A stretch of 64,000 bases of DNA from NCBI GenBank assembly GCA_963800285.1, contig CAWDAL010000009.1:62001-126000 (forward strand). The letters run 5' to 3'. Position numbers and translations under genes: made by a program. The DNA comes from DASUPK01 sp963800285 (GTDB lineage: Bacteria > Actinomycetota > Thermoleophilia > Solirubrobacterales > 70-9). This document shows positions 45,801 to 55,275 of this stretch, piece by piece; position 1 is the first letter of the stretch, and every line of letters starts with the position of its first letter. The notes beneath the pieces are model-generated. The model saw nothing but the letters and a program-made list of their open reading frames with translations, was not told the DNA's origin and did no database searches.

Positions 45801-47291
45801 GGACGCGACGTCGTCATCGACCTGATCGGCTACCGCCGCTTCGGCCACAACGAGACCGACGAGCCCGCCTACACGCAGCCGCTGATGGCGGCAAAGATCA
45901 AGGAGCACCCGCCGGTCAGCCAGCTCTACGCCGAGGAGCTCGTCAAGGAGGGGATGGTCACCCCGGACGAGGTCGAGGAGCGAAACAACGAGCGGCAGAA
46001 GGCGCTGAGGGCCGCGCACAACGAGCTTCGCCAGAAGATCGAGTCCGGCGACTACGCGGACCCCACCGCCACCGGCACCGGGGAGCTCGACCGCACCCGC
46101 AGCCCGAGCGTGGAGACCGCGGTCCCCGAGGAGCGGCTCCGCAAGCTGAACGAGGAGCTCCTCCGGGTCCCGGACAGCTTCACCATCCATCGCAAGCTGC
46201 GCAAGCCGCTGTCGCGGCGACTCGACGCGATGAACGACGGTGGGATCGAGTTCGGACACGCGGAGGGGCTCGCCCTTGCCTCTCTCCTCACCGAGGACGT
46301 CCACGTGCGCTTCACCGGTCAGGACACCGAGCGCGGCACCTTCTCCCACCGCCATCTCGTCCTCCACGACGAGAAGACCGGGCTGCGCTACGCCCCGATC
46401 CAGAACCTGCCCGAGGCCACCGCCCCCCTCGAGCTGCACAACAGCCCACTCTCCGAGTCGGCCTGCCTCGGCTTCGAGTACGGCTACTCGGCGGCCGCCC
46501 CGGACAGCCTGATCCTCTGGGAGGCCCAGTTCGGCGACTTCGGCAACTCGGCGCAGGTGATCATCGACAGCTTCATCGTCTCGGCCGAGGCGAAGTGGGG
46601 CCAGACCTCACGGCTCACGCTCCTCCTGCCGCACGGCTATGAGGGCGCCGGCCCCGAGCACTCGAGCGCCCGCATCGAGCGCTTCATCCAGCTGGCCGCC
46701 GAGGGCAACATCAGGATCGCCAATCCGTCGACCGCGGCCCAGTACTTCCACCTCCTGCGGCGCCAGGCGCACATCCAGAAGGCGCGCCCGATGGTCGTCT
46801 TCACGCCGAAGGGCCTGCTCCGACTCCCGCGCGCGACCTCGACGCTCGAGGACCTCACCTCGGGGTCCTTCGAGTTCGTCCTCGACGACCCGCTGGCCCA
46901 GGACCGCAAGGACGAGGTCGAGCGGCTCGTCCTCTGCAGCGGCAAGATCTACTACGACATCGACGCCGCCCCCAAGCGGGAGGAGACCGAGAACGTCGCG
47001 ATCGCCCGCGCAGAGCTCCTGTATCCCTTCGCCAAGGAGCAGCTCGCGGAGCTGATCGCGAGCTACCCGAGCCTCAAGGAGATCGTCTGGGTCCAGGAGG
47101 AGCCGCGGAACATGGGCGCCTGGTCGGTGATGCAGCGCCGTATGCCCGAGCTGGTCCCCGAGGGCGTCGAGCTCGGCTACATCGGCCGTCCGCCGCGAGC
47201 GAGCCCGGGCGAGGGCTACGCGGTCGCTCACACCAAGGAGCAGGAGCGCATCGTGCTAACGGCCCTGATGGGCCGGGCGGATCCTGCGTAG
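42873..47291 (+). CDS. kgd: Lipoyl-bearing 2-oxoglutarate dehydrogenase E2-E1 fusion
   Basis: 1472 aa. Order: lipoyl domain 1 (residues ~5-83, lipoyl Lys47 in STDKVDAEV), a Gly/Ala/Ser linker, lipoyl domain 2 (~150-226, Lys191), a near-identical linker, E3-binding domain (~265-302, TPLARRAAQANGVDLAGVKG), succinyltransferase core (~320-555, His528 in STYDHRVIQGAESG), then the thiamine-diphosphate E1 (~590-1472, HGD at 888-890 and IQNNQIGFTT; MGAWSVMQRRMPEL near the end). In mycobacteria and corynebacteria KGD/OdhA lacks lipoyl and E3-binding domains; here both are in the same chain. It oxidises 2-oxoglutarate to succinyl-CoA. GAGGGGA precedes ATG 42873 and a TACAGT box lies at 42855. Confidence 0.93.
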   Translation: MATQQKVQLLMPEMGESVTEGTVLEWHVAEGDSVEEGQTMVEVSTDKVDAEVPAPASGTVTKLMVDVDDTIEVGKPMAEIDTNGGAPTAPEREVEAPAGAGAETASGQDGGGSEDASSDGEAGSNGAGGSTTATSDDASVSAGKALEGGGLEIVMPEMGESVTEGTVLEWHVSEGDQVAEGDTVVEVSTDKVDAEVPAPASGTITKILVGPDETIEVGKPLAEITKGDPPKEVEAPAGAGAETASGQASAGSEDASSDGEAVNQDARATPLARRAAQANGVDLAGVKGSGPGGKITKSDVLSGGGDGAAPAKAAEGEAQPLRGPAATLAKAMNASRSIPTATSFRELAVDTLDAKRKALNSMLKERGMKVSFTHLIAWAIVKAAQEWPVMGRAFEERDGKPFVIEPGGVNLGIAVDVERKGKRSLMVPCIKGADRLDFKGFHSYYEELITKTRENSLTADDFQGTNVSLTNPGGLGTVASVPRLLEGQGTIVACGSLAYPVEWRHAPPEKIKALGVSKVMTMTSTYDHRVIQGAESGSFLRRIEELLQGEDDFYESVARDLEVDPDSITSAHAASASAPPLAAPGAPGGAAAPSVAGKPDMELLQAVQAATSLLKGYRTHGHLAARLDPLGSEPKGDPAIQPETLNLTPELMAQIPAEILRIGVEGETLLEVLPRMREAYCGTIAYQIEHLSSHQQRMWLRDMIETGWHRKPLEPEEKQGLLDRLIHVFGFERYLEKAYLGQKMFSVEGLDTVVPMLDEVFEMAHTEGAHDVVIGMAHRGRLAVLAHNIGRPVEAILAEFEGAKAIEAVKSLAAIPTGGTGDVKYHYGHGGVYKTRDDSEIGVRLYPNPSHLEYVDPVVTGAARASQTSRQNGRLEHDPMAAVPVLLHGDAAFPAQGVVAETLNLQSLRGYATGGTIHIIQNNQIGFTTDPEEGRSTPYAADMAKGFNVPIIHVNADDPEACLAAVRLAMAYRERWGRDVVIDLIGYRRFGHNETDEPAYTQPLMAAKIKEHPPVSQLYAEELVKEGMVTPDEVEERNNERQKALRAAHNELRQKIESGDYADPTATGTGELDRTRSPSVETAVPEERLRKLNEELLRVPDSFTIHRKLRKPLSRRLDAMNDGGIEFGHAEGLALASLLTEDVHVRFTGQDTERGTFSHRHLVLHDEKTGLRYAPIQNLPEATAPLELHNSPLSESACLGFEYGYSAAAPDSLILWEAQFGDFGNSAQVIIDSFIVSAEAKWGQTSRLTLLLPHGYEGAGPEHSSARIERFIQLAAEGNIRIANPSTAAQYFHLLRRQAHIQKARPMVVFTPKGLLRLPRATSTLEDLTSGSFEFVLDDPLAQDRKDEVERLVLCSGKIYYDIDAAPKREETENVAIARAELLYPFAKEQLAELIASYPSLKEIVWVQEEPRNMGAWSVMQRRMPELVPEGVELGYIGRPPRASPGEGYAVAHTKEQERIVLTALMGRADPA
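43148..43648. repeat. Duplicated linker sequence inside the E2-E1 gene
   Basis: A 50-bp block at 43148-43197 is identical to 43565-43614, and a second 27-bp block (43205-43231) is identical to 43622-43648, both offset by exactly 417 bp (139 codons). The flanking lipoyl domains are less similar at the DNA level, so the linkers were homogenised recently. Confidence 0.85.
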
Positions 47292-47410
47292 GTTCTGCCG
47301 GGCTTCGCCATGAGGTCGCGGCCACAGGCGGCCGCCCCACATAAGTCGCTACGGGCTTCGCCCTCCGCTCCGAGGTGGAGCGGCCTGGTGGCCGCTTGGT
47401 GCCGGCCTGA

Positions 47411-47452
47411 GTGAACCGCCCGGCCGGCCATCGCCCCGGCCGGACGGTTCAC
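47411..47452. terminator. Bidirectional terminator-like hairpin
   Basis: GTGAACCGCCCGGCCGG pairs with CCGGCCGGACGGTTCAC with one mismatch, about 8 nt loop. It lies 120 bp after the E2-E1 stop and 10 bp after the stop of the convergent zinc-ribbon gene, so it can end both transcripts. Confidence 0.6.
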
Positions 47453-47461
47453 GCTGGCGGT

Positions 47462-47653
47462 TCAGACCGGCCCCGTGAGCGCTGCCCGTCTGATCACGGC
47501 CACCGAGAGGGAGCGGCCGCAATCGGGACAGGAGCTGAGTCGAGCCCAGGAGTGGTGTTCTGCGTCGCAGCTCGCGCACCGATACGAGCGCTGCAACCGC
47601 ACGAGCCTCCTCATGCTCACGTTGGAACCTTGATCTTCGTGGAATCGCTCCAT
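47462..47653 (-). CDS. Small zinc-ribbon protein (probable)
   Basis: 63 aa (a start at 47614 would give 50 aa). Contains RCASCDAEHHSWARLSSCPD, that is CxxC-(about 13)-CxxC with LSSCPDCGRSLSVAVIRRA, a regular zinc ribbon. Function unknown; such mini-proteins often bind RNA or RNA polymerase. The conserved-looking cysteines argue that it is a gene rather than a shadow frame. Confidence 0.5.
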   Translation of the reverse strand: MERFHEDQGSNVSMRRLVRLQRSYRCASCDAEHHSWARLSSCPDCGRSLSVAVIRRAALTGPV

Positions 47654-47750
47654 GGCGGCATCTTGCCGGTCGGCGGTCGGCAAAACCATGGACCGCCGGT
47701 ATGAGATCGCGCTGCCGGGATCCGACCAGGTGTCGAGGCCATGCACCCGC

Positions 47751-47756
47751 TAGTTT
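47751..47756 (+). promoter_or_regulatory. -10 box TAGTTT, leaderless promoter
   Basis: TAGTTT, then 6 nt, then ATG 47763. Confidence 0.5.
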
Positions 47757-47762
47757 CGATGG

Positions 47763-48155
47763 ATGGCCAAGCCTGACCGCGCAAATCCCCTGCCCAGGCC
47801 GGTTCCGGGCCGACTGTTCCGCTGGGTGAAGATCGCCTCCTGGTTCGAGCTCGGCCTGTTCACCGCGCTGCTCTTCTTCTGGATCGCGCCGGGCTATCCG
47901 TCGGAGACTGCACTCTTCGGCCTGCTCCACGGGATCGGCTATCTGGGCCTCTGCGCGTTGATTCTCTGGGCCATCGTGCGGCGCGAAGCGCCGTGGCCGT
48001 TGCTCGCGGCGACCCTGACGCCGCTCGGCCCGGTCGGCGCGGTGGTCGGAATCGAGCTGATCGAGCGTCGCGGCTGGGGAATCGAGCCGCCGAGGTTGAC
48101 ACCGCACGACGAAACGGGGAATAATCAAATTAGGCGGGAGGACGTACTAACTTGA
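47763..48155 (+). CDS. DUF3817-family integral membrane protein
   Basis: 130 aa. Three membrane helices (ASWFELGLFTALLFFWIAPG, LFGLLHGIGYLGLCALILWA, PLLAATLTPLGPVGAVVGIE) separated by short loops, and a basic/acidic C-terminus, as in DUF3817. Function is unknown. The gene is leaderless and its 3' end overlaps the putative promoter of the structured RNA that follows. Confidence 0.75.
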   Translation: MAKPDRANPLPRPVPGRLFRWVKIASWFELGLFTALLFFWIAPGYPSETALFGLLHGIGYLGLCALILWAIVRREAPWPLLAATLTPLGPVGAVVGIELIERRGWGIEPPRLTPHDETGNNQIRREDVLT

Positions 48156-48159
48156 AAGA

Positions 48160-48290
48160 CTCGTTCCCGGGTCAGTCCCGCCTCCGGGAACGATCGCGTC
48201 GGAAATCCCTCCCTGGCTACCGACGCGCAGGCGTGGCGCGGGCCGTGTGGACCCCCTGCCTCCCGCGGCCCCGCCACGCCGCTCTTTTCG
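48160..48290 (+). ncRNA. Candidate small RNA with three C-rich hairpin loops (6C-like)
   Basis: Three consecutive hairpins follow the DUF3817 gene: CGTTCCCGG/CCGGGAACG (48162-48170/48184-48192), CGCGTCGG/CCGACGCG (48195-48202/48220-48227), and a long GC stem (48231-48245/48266-48279) followed by CTCTTTT. All three loops are C-rich (CAGTCCCGCC, ATCCCTCCCT, ACCCCCTGCCTCCC) and resemble anti-Shine-Dalgarno sequences. A TAACTT -10 box at 48148 predicts a start near 48160. The pattern resembles the actinobacterial 6C/B11 sRNA class, though here with three hairpins. It could alternatively be only a terminator region. Confidence 0.55.
48231..48287 (+). terminator. Intrinsic terminator of the small RNA / DUF3817 transcript
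   Basis: GCGTGGCGCGGGCCG and CGGCCCCGCCACGC form a ~14-bp stem with a single bulge, followed by GCTCTTTTCG. The U-run makes it a good intrinsic terminator on the plus strand, protecting the convergent aconitase gene. Confidence 0.7.
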
Positions 48291-48342
48291 TGCGCCCAAT
48301 CAGGGGAAACGCGAGAAGCGGACCGGAGCGTGAGGCTCAGAG

Positions 48343-51150
<2,808 letters not shown>

Positions 51151-51156
51151 ATGGTC

Positions 51157-51162
51157 AGTATG
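51157..51162 (-). promoter_or_regulatory. -10 box CATACT, leaderless promoter for aconitase
   Basis: CATACT, then 6 nt, then GTG 51150. Confidence 0.45.
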
Positions 51163-51199
51163 ACCGCTGCCACTCGCCGCCTAACCGCACGCGCCGGGC

Positions 51200-53494
51200 T
51201 CAGTGGTGCTTCTTGTGGTGCTTGTGGTGGTGCTTCTTGTGCTTGAGCTTCACCTTGCTCACCTGCACGGTGTTGCCGGCGGCGTCGATCGTGGTCACCT
51301 TGATTCGGAGCTTCCGGTGGTGCCTCACAGCCGCGAGGCCGTGTTTCGACAGCTTGACCTTGACCGTCTCGCTCTGACCTCCGGCGATCGTGACGGTGCG
51401 CCGGCCGAGGACCTTCGACTTCTTCTTCTTCTTGTGCTTCTTCGCGGCGCGGCCCTTCTTCTTGCCCTTGCCCTTGCCATTCCCTGAGCCGAGCAGCTGC
51501 ACCTGGACCCGGCAGGGGTTGGCGCCGGGAGCGGAGTCGACGGGAACCTTGACCTTCTTGCCCTTGATCTTGACCTTGCCGCTCCCCAGGGAGGCGCGCA
51601 GGTATGACGCGGAGGAGTACTCGGGCGCGATCGCCATCCCGCAGGGAAGGGGCAGCGGCGGCGCGGCGGCGACCTGGCCGCCCCCCGCACCGGCGCCATC
51701 GGCCACCGGTAGCCGCAGATCGAGGTTCGAGACGGTGATGTCGCCCTGGCCGTTGGCCGGGCGCCCGTAGCTGTTGAGCGTGCCCCCGCCGGCATCCTTC
51801 GGCAGCAGCTCCAGTTTCGCGACGTGGCCGGGCGCGAAGGGGTGTCCGCTCGGGTGGAGCTGGAAGACCTGCCGGGCCGTCCCGACCTGCGGCCGGTAGA
51901 GCTGCCGCGCGACGAGCGTCTCGGTGTTGGCGCCGGTATTGACGTCAAGCAGCCGGACCGCGATCTCGGAGTTCGCCACCGGGTTGGCGATCGTCGCCAC
52001 GACCATCGGTGAGCCGAGCAGCGTGTAGCCGTCTCCGGCAGCCGGGGGGAGCCTGTAGGTGGCGACGCCGTTCACGTCATCGCCCGGCGCCGTCTGGCAT
52101 GCGTTCCCGCCGCTTCCGTTCTGAATCGGATCGAAGGTCGCATCGACGCTGGGTGATCCGCCGCCCGCCGAGATCGTCTTGCTGCCGCTGTCGAGGAAGC
52201 GGACGACGCCGTGCGAGAGCCCCGCCCAGCTGCCCGCCTGATAGGGGCCCCCCGACGCCGCGGACGACGGACAGGTGAGCGTGTAGGCGGTCGCGCCCTG
52301 GAACGGCTGGGGGCCTGTGCCCTTCACGTAGTAGTCGAGCCAGGCGTTGTCCGCGTCGTCGAGCGCGTTGGAGACGTCCGACTTGTTGAGCGCGCGCGGG
52401 TGCCCGAAGTCGCCGAAGAACAGCGAGATCGGCGCGCCCGGGTACTGCGAGCGGATCCGGTTGTAGTAGCCGATCGCCTCGTCCGGGGGGAAGAGATCGT
52501 CGTCGAAACCGTTCGAGATCAGCGTCGGCGCCGGCGACTCGGATTGGTCGATGTAGTAAGCGGAGTGGTGCGCCTTGATCTCGTCCAGAATCGCCTGCGC
52601 GGCCGGATCGCCGTCGTAGGGCTCCCCCTGCTCGATGCGCGTCTTCCACGCCGTCACGTCAGCCGCGAAGTCGTTGCACGGTGACGGGAAGGGGGCTTGA
52701 CCGCAGTAGAGGCCGGCACCCAGCGTGACGGTCGCGTACAGACCGTTGTTGAACGACTCCTTCTCGATTCCCATCCGGCCGGTGTAGGCCGGATCGGCGA
52801 CGTAGTCGAGCTTGTGCCCGTTGGGGGTGAGCGAGTAGGCCAGGTCGCTCCATGGAATGTCCGGTGCCGCCCCGGCGATCCGCATCGAAATGCCGTTCAC
52901 CGGGCTCGTCCAGGGCACCAGGCTGCCGTCGGGCATCATCACACGGTCCTTCAGCGTGGCCAGCTGCAGCGAGAGGCCACCGCCGTAGGAGCCACCGACC
53001 GCTCCGACCCGCTGGCCGTCGGCCACGCCCTCGTCGGCGAGCTCACCGGCGAAGAACTGCGCGTCTCTGATCTCGTAGCGGTCGTCCATCAGGTGGATGT
53101 AGCCGTTGTCGCACGCCGAGCCGCCGGCACCCACCGACGCAGTCGAGCCGCAGGACTCGTGGAACCCCCGGTCGGTCATGCTGAAGACCGCGTAACCGCG
53201 GTCGGTGAACCTCTCCATGTCGGCGAAACTGAGCTTGGAGCCGCCGTAGCCGTGGCCCCAGATGATCAGGGGGAATGGCCCGTCGCCCGCCGAGGCGTCC
53301 GGGAAGGCGAGATTGACGTCGATCGGCGTCCCGTCCCAGCTCGGTGAGGTGCTGCGCGGGCTCGTGTTGCCGCACTGGCGCTGATCCCCCACGGCGCTGC
53401 AGCTGATCCCCAACGCCGTCGTGATGTCAGCCTGCGCGTTCGACGCAGCCACCAGCGACCCGACGATTGCCGACACCAACACGAGCTTCCGCAT
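51200..53494 (-). CDS. Secreted CocE/NonD-like S15 hydrolase with Lys/His-rich tail
   Basis: 764 aa from ATG 53494 with AGGAGAGG upstream and a signal peptide (LVLVSAIVGSLVAASNAQA). The catalytic domain resembles X-Pro dipeptidyl-peptidase/CocE acylases (PF02129): PFPLIIWGHGYGG, the nucleophile elbow VGAVGGSYGGGLSLQL, an acid in FDDDLFPPDEA and His in FGDFGHPRA. A beta-rich C-domain follows. Two strongly basic segments come last: GKGKGKKKGRAAKKHKKKKK and the end KHKKHHHKHHKKHH, which is unusual and could bind metals or anionic wall polymers. Confidence 0.8.
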   Translation of the reverse strand: MRKLVLVSAIVGSLVAASNAQADITTALGISCSAVGDQRQCGNTSPRSTSPSWDGTPIDVNLAFPDASAGDGPFPLIIWGHGYGGSKLSFADMERFTDRGYAVFSMTDRGFHESCGSTASVGAGGSACDNGYIHLMDDRYEIRDAQFFAGELADEGVADGQRVGAVGGSYGGGLSLQLATLKDRVMMPDGSLVPWTSPVNGISMRIAGAAPDIPWSDLAYSLTPNGHKLDYVADPAYTGRMGIEKESFNNGLYATVTLGAGLYCGQAPFPSPCNDFAADVTAWKTRIEQGEPYDGDPAAQAILDEIKAHHSAYYIDQSESPAPTLISNGFDDDLFPPDEAIGYYNRIRSQYPGAPISLFFGDFGHPRALNKSDVSNALDDADNAWLDYYVKGTGPQPFQGATAYTLTCPSSAASGGPYQAGSWAGLSHGVVRFLDSGSKTISAGGGSPSVDATFDPIQNGSGGNACQTAPGDDVNGVATYRLPPAAGDGYTLLGSPMVVATIANPVANSEIAVRLLDVNTGANTETLVARQLYRPQVGTARQVFQLHPSGHPFAPGHVAKLELLPKDAGGGTLNSYGRPANGQGDITVSNLDLRLPVADGAGAGGGQVAAAPPLPLPCGMAIAPEYSSASYLRASLGSGKVKIKGKKVKVPVDSAPGANPCRVQVQLLGSGNGKGKGKKKGRAAKKHKKKKKSKVLGRRTVTIAGGQSETVKVKLSKHGLAAVRHHRKLRIKVTTIDAAGNTVQVSKVKLKHKKHHHKHHKKHH

Positions 53495-53581
53495 TACCTC
53501 TCCTGTGCCGCGAAACGACGGTGGCACGTCCCTCGGCGCGCCGCGCGTCCTCAATGACGCGCCCCGAAAGAATAGCCCGAG

Positions 53582-54388
53582 CTAGCGCTTGTCGGCTTGC
53601 CCCGCGGCGAGCTCGGAGGCGATCTGCTCCGCTCCGCCGCGGCGCTGCACCCGGGCGGCGAATTCGGGATGGCGGTAGCCGATCTCAGCGATGAAGCGCT
53701 GCCGCCGCGGCGCCACGGTGATCTCGTTGCGGTTGCGTTCGATCGCCCGCGCGACGGCCTTCGCGACCTTCGCGGGAGTCGTCGTCCCGATCATCGGCGG
53801 CGGCTCGACCTCGGCGTCGGCCCACATGCCCGCTCCGCGCACGAACCCGGGCGAGACGATGGAGACGCCGACGCCATGAGGGTGCATGTCCTCCCTGAGC
53901 CCGAAGGCGAAGCCCCGAAGCCCGAACTTGGTCGCGCCGTAGAGGGCGGCCCGCGGCGAGCCGACCTTCCCCGAGAGCGAGGAGATGAAGACGAGGTGGC
54001 CCTCCCCCTTCTTGGCGAGCTTTGGCGCGAGGGCGCGGGCCATCAGGATCGGGGACTCGAAGTTGACGCGGATCGCTCGCTGGACCTCGTCGGAGCTGAA
54101 GTCATCCAGCCTGCCGCTCGCCGGCAGGGCGGCGTTGGCGACCAGCCCGTCGATATCGCCGGCGTCCTCGATCAGCTTCTCGGCAGCGCCGGACTCGGCG
54201 AGGTCGGCGACGACCACCTCGTGCCGCTGGGCGCCACCCGGCAGGGACCCGGCGAGCCGCTCGAGCTCCTCCTTGCGCCGGGAGCTCAGCACGAGCTTGG
54301 CGCCGCGGCCCGCGAGCTCCTCGGCGATCGCGCGGCCGATTCCCCCAGTGGCGCCGCTGACCAGCACCCGCTTCCCCTCGAGATCCAC
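53582..54388 (-). CDS. Short-chain dehydrogenase/reductase
   Basis: 268 aa. LVSGATGGIGRAIAEELAGR (NADP-binding TGxxxGIG), NAALPAS (NAG variant), SSLSGKVGSPRAALYGATK (catalytic Ser, Tyr, Lys: YGATK). A classical SDR; substrate unknown. GTG 54388 has a TAGGTT box exactly 6 nt upstream, so it is leaderless. It is divergent from the first NlpC/P60-like gene, with a dyad (54413-54430) in the shared promoter region. Confidence 0.85.
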   Translation of the reverse strand: MDLEGKRVLVSGATGGIGRAIAEELAGRGAKLVLSSRRKEELERLAGSLPGGAQRHEVVVADLAESGAAEKLIEDAGDIDGLVANAALPASGRLDDFSSDEVQRAIRVNFESPILMARALAPKLAKKGEGHLVFISSLSGKVGSPRAALYGATKFGLRGFAFGLREDMHPHGVGVSIVSPGFVRGAGMWADAEVEPPPMIGTTTPAKVAKAVARAIERNRNEITVAPRRQRFIAEIGYRHPEFAARVQRRGGAEQIASELAAGQADKR

Positions 54389-54394
54389 GCGGTG

Positions 54395-54400
54395 AACCTA
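54395..54400 (-). promoter_or_regulatory. -10 box TAGGTT, leaderless promoter
   Basis: TAGGTT, then 6 nt, then GTG 54388 of the SDR gene. Confidence 0.5.
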
Positions 54401-54412
54401 CCTGTCCAGCTC

Positions 54413-54430
54413 TGTGAGCGCTCGCTCACA
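54413..54430. promoter_or_regulatory. Dyad TGTGAGCG-CT-CGCTCACA overlapping divergent -35 regions
   Basis: Perfect 8-bp arms with a 2-bp spacer. It overlaps the -35 position (CTCACA, 54425-54430) for the -10 box TACGGT at 54448-54453 before the first NlpC/P60-like gene, and also the -35 position of the SDR promoter. A sister site lies at 55082-55097. Confidence 0.55.
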
Positions 54431-54447
54431 AACGGCCCGCGCTCTGC

Positions 54448-54453
54448 TACGGT
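54448..54453 (+). promoter_or_regulatory. -10 box TACGGT before NlpC/P60-like gene 1
   Basis: TACGGT with CTCACA 17 bp upstream; predicted start near 54460, giving a short leader with AAAAGGAGGGA before TTG 54476. Confidence 0.45.
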
Positions 54454-54475
54454 CATTTGCAGGGAAAAGGAGGGA

Positions 54476-55054
54476 TTGTCCCTGTCTCGCTCGAGTCGCC
54501 GAACGCGCAGGATCGGACTTGCCGTAGCTCTCTTCGCGGTCTCGCTGATCGCCGCGGCGCCGGCGGTCGGCCAAACCGAGAGCACGACGACCACCCCGCC
54601 GGGTGCCCCGGTGGGAACGACGGGCCCGACCAGCGCGGCGACCATCCTGCCCGGAGGCAAGGCGAGCATCCCCGCGGGCGCCCCGTACGCGGTGGTGCGC
54701 GCGATCCAGGCGGCCAACCGGATTCACAAGAAGACCTACATCTGGGGCGGCGGCCATCGCCGCTTCAAGGCGAAGGGCTATGACTGCTCCGGCGCGGTCA
54801 GCTACGTCCTGCACGCCGCCGGGTTGCTGAGCTCTCCGCTGGTCTCAGGGCAGCTCGCCTGGTGGGGAGTGTCGGGGCCGGGGAGCTGGATCACGGTCTT
54901 CGCCAACAAGACGCACACCTACATGTACATCGCCGGCCTCCGCTACGACACCTCGCCGCGCGGCGAGTCGGTCAACCAGGGGCGCGGTCCCCGCTGGCGC
55001 TACACGCTGCGAACCGGCACCGGCTTCGCCGTCCGCCACTACGCCGGCCTCTAG
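54476..55054 (+). CDS. Secreted NlpC/P60-like peptidoglycan hydrolase, paralogue 1
   Basis: 192 aa from TTG 54476, preceded by AAAAGGAGGGA. Signal peptide (IGLAVALFAVSLIAAAPAVG), a Thr/Pro/Gly linker, then the catalytic unit: IWGGGHRRFKAKGYDCSGAV with nucleophile Cys104 and His147 in NKTHTYMYIAGLRYDTS, a pattern of cell-wall NlpC/P60 endopeptidases. No SH3 or peptidoglycan-binding domain is present, so it is a minimal enzyme. It is the first of three tandem copies; unlike the other two it has no riboswitch in front. Confidence 0.8.
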   Translation: MSLSRSSRRTRRIGLAVALFAVSLIAAAPAVGQTESTTTTPPGAPVGTTGPTSAATILPGGKASIPAGAPYAVVRAIQAANRIHKKTYIWGGGHRRFKAKGYDCSGAVSYVLHAAGLLSSPLVSGQLAWWGVSGPGSWITVFANKTHTYMYIAGLRYDTSPRGESVNQGRGPRWRYTLRTGTGFAVRHYAGL

Positions 55055-55081
55055 GGCTTTCTGCCCAGATTCCGGCTTCCC

Positions 55082-55097
55082 GTGAGTACCCGCTCAC
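55082..55097. promoter_or_regulatory. Dyad GTGAG-N6-CTCAC before riboswitch 1
   Basis: GTGAG and CTCAC arms separated by TACCCG. The right half CGCTCACA is identical to the site at 54413-54430 and has the same position relative to its -10 box (TAGGCT, 55115-55120, spacing 16-17), so it is probably bound by the same regulator. Confidence 0.5.
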
Positions 55098-55114
55098 AGT
55101 TCCGGCGACCCTGC

Positions 55115-55120
55115 TAGGCT
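55115..55120 (+). promoter_or_regulatory. -10 box TAGGCT for riboswitch 1 transcript
   Basis: TAGGCT, with the expected start near 55127, just before the riboswitch begins. Confidence 0.45.
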
Positions 55121-55132
55121 GCCCCGCGAATC

Positions 55133-55269
55133 AAACGCCGAATCCCGGCCCCGCCAGGGCGGACCGGGAGCGGGGGAACCAAGCAGTTGGGGCGAATCCA
55201 CCCGAGAGGTGGAGCCGCAAGCTCCTTTAGCGGTAGCCCGTCAGCTAACCCCGTAGGCCGACGAAGGAG
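55133..55269 (+). promoter_or_regulatory. Cyclic-di-AMP riboswitch (ydaO-yuaA class), copy 1
   Basis: Contains the family landmarks in order: ACGCCGAATCCC at the 5' end, GCGGGGGAACCAAG, GGGGCGAATCCACC, and GCCCGTCAGCTAACCCCGTA followed by GACGAAGGAG. The 3' end carries the AAGGAG ribosome binding site of the downstream gene, so ligand binding could block translation start or favour termination. It precedes NlpC/P60-like paralogue 2. Confidence 0.88.
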
Positions 55270-55275
55270 AACGGT

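Noticed and set aside
42873..47291. E2 and E1 being separate genes joined by an assembly error
   Set aside because: The reading frame is continuous and E2-E1 fusion is the normal state in actinobacteria; only the lipoyl/E3-binding part is unusual.
54413..54430. CRP/cAMP-receptor site (TGTGA...TCACA)
   Set aside because: The half-sites are separated by 8 bp rather than the 6 bp of the CRP consensus, so it is listed only as an unassigned dyad.
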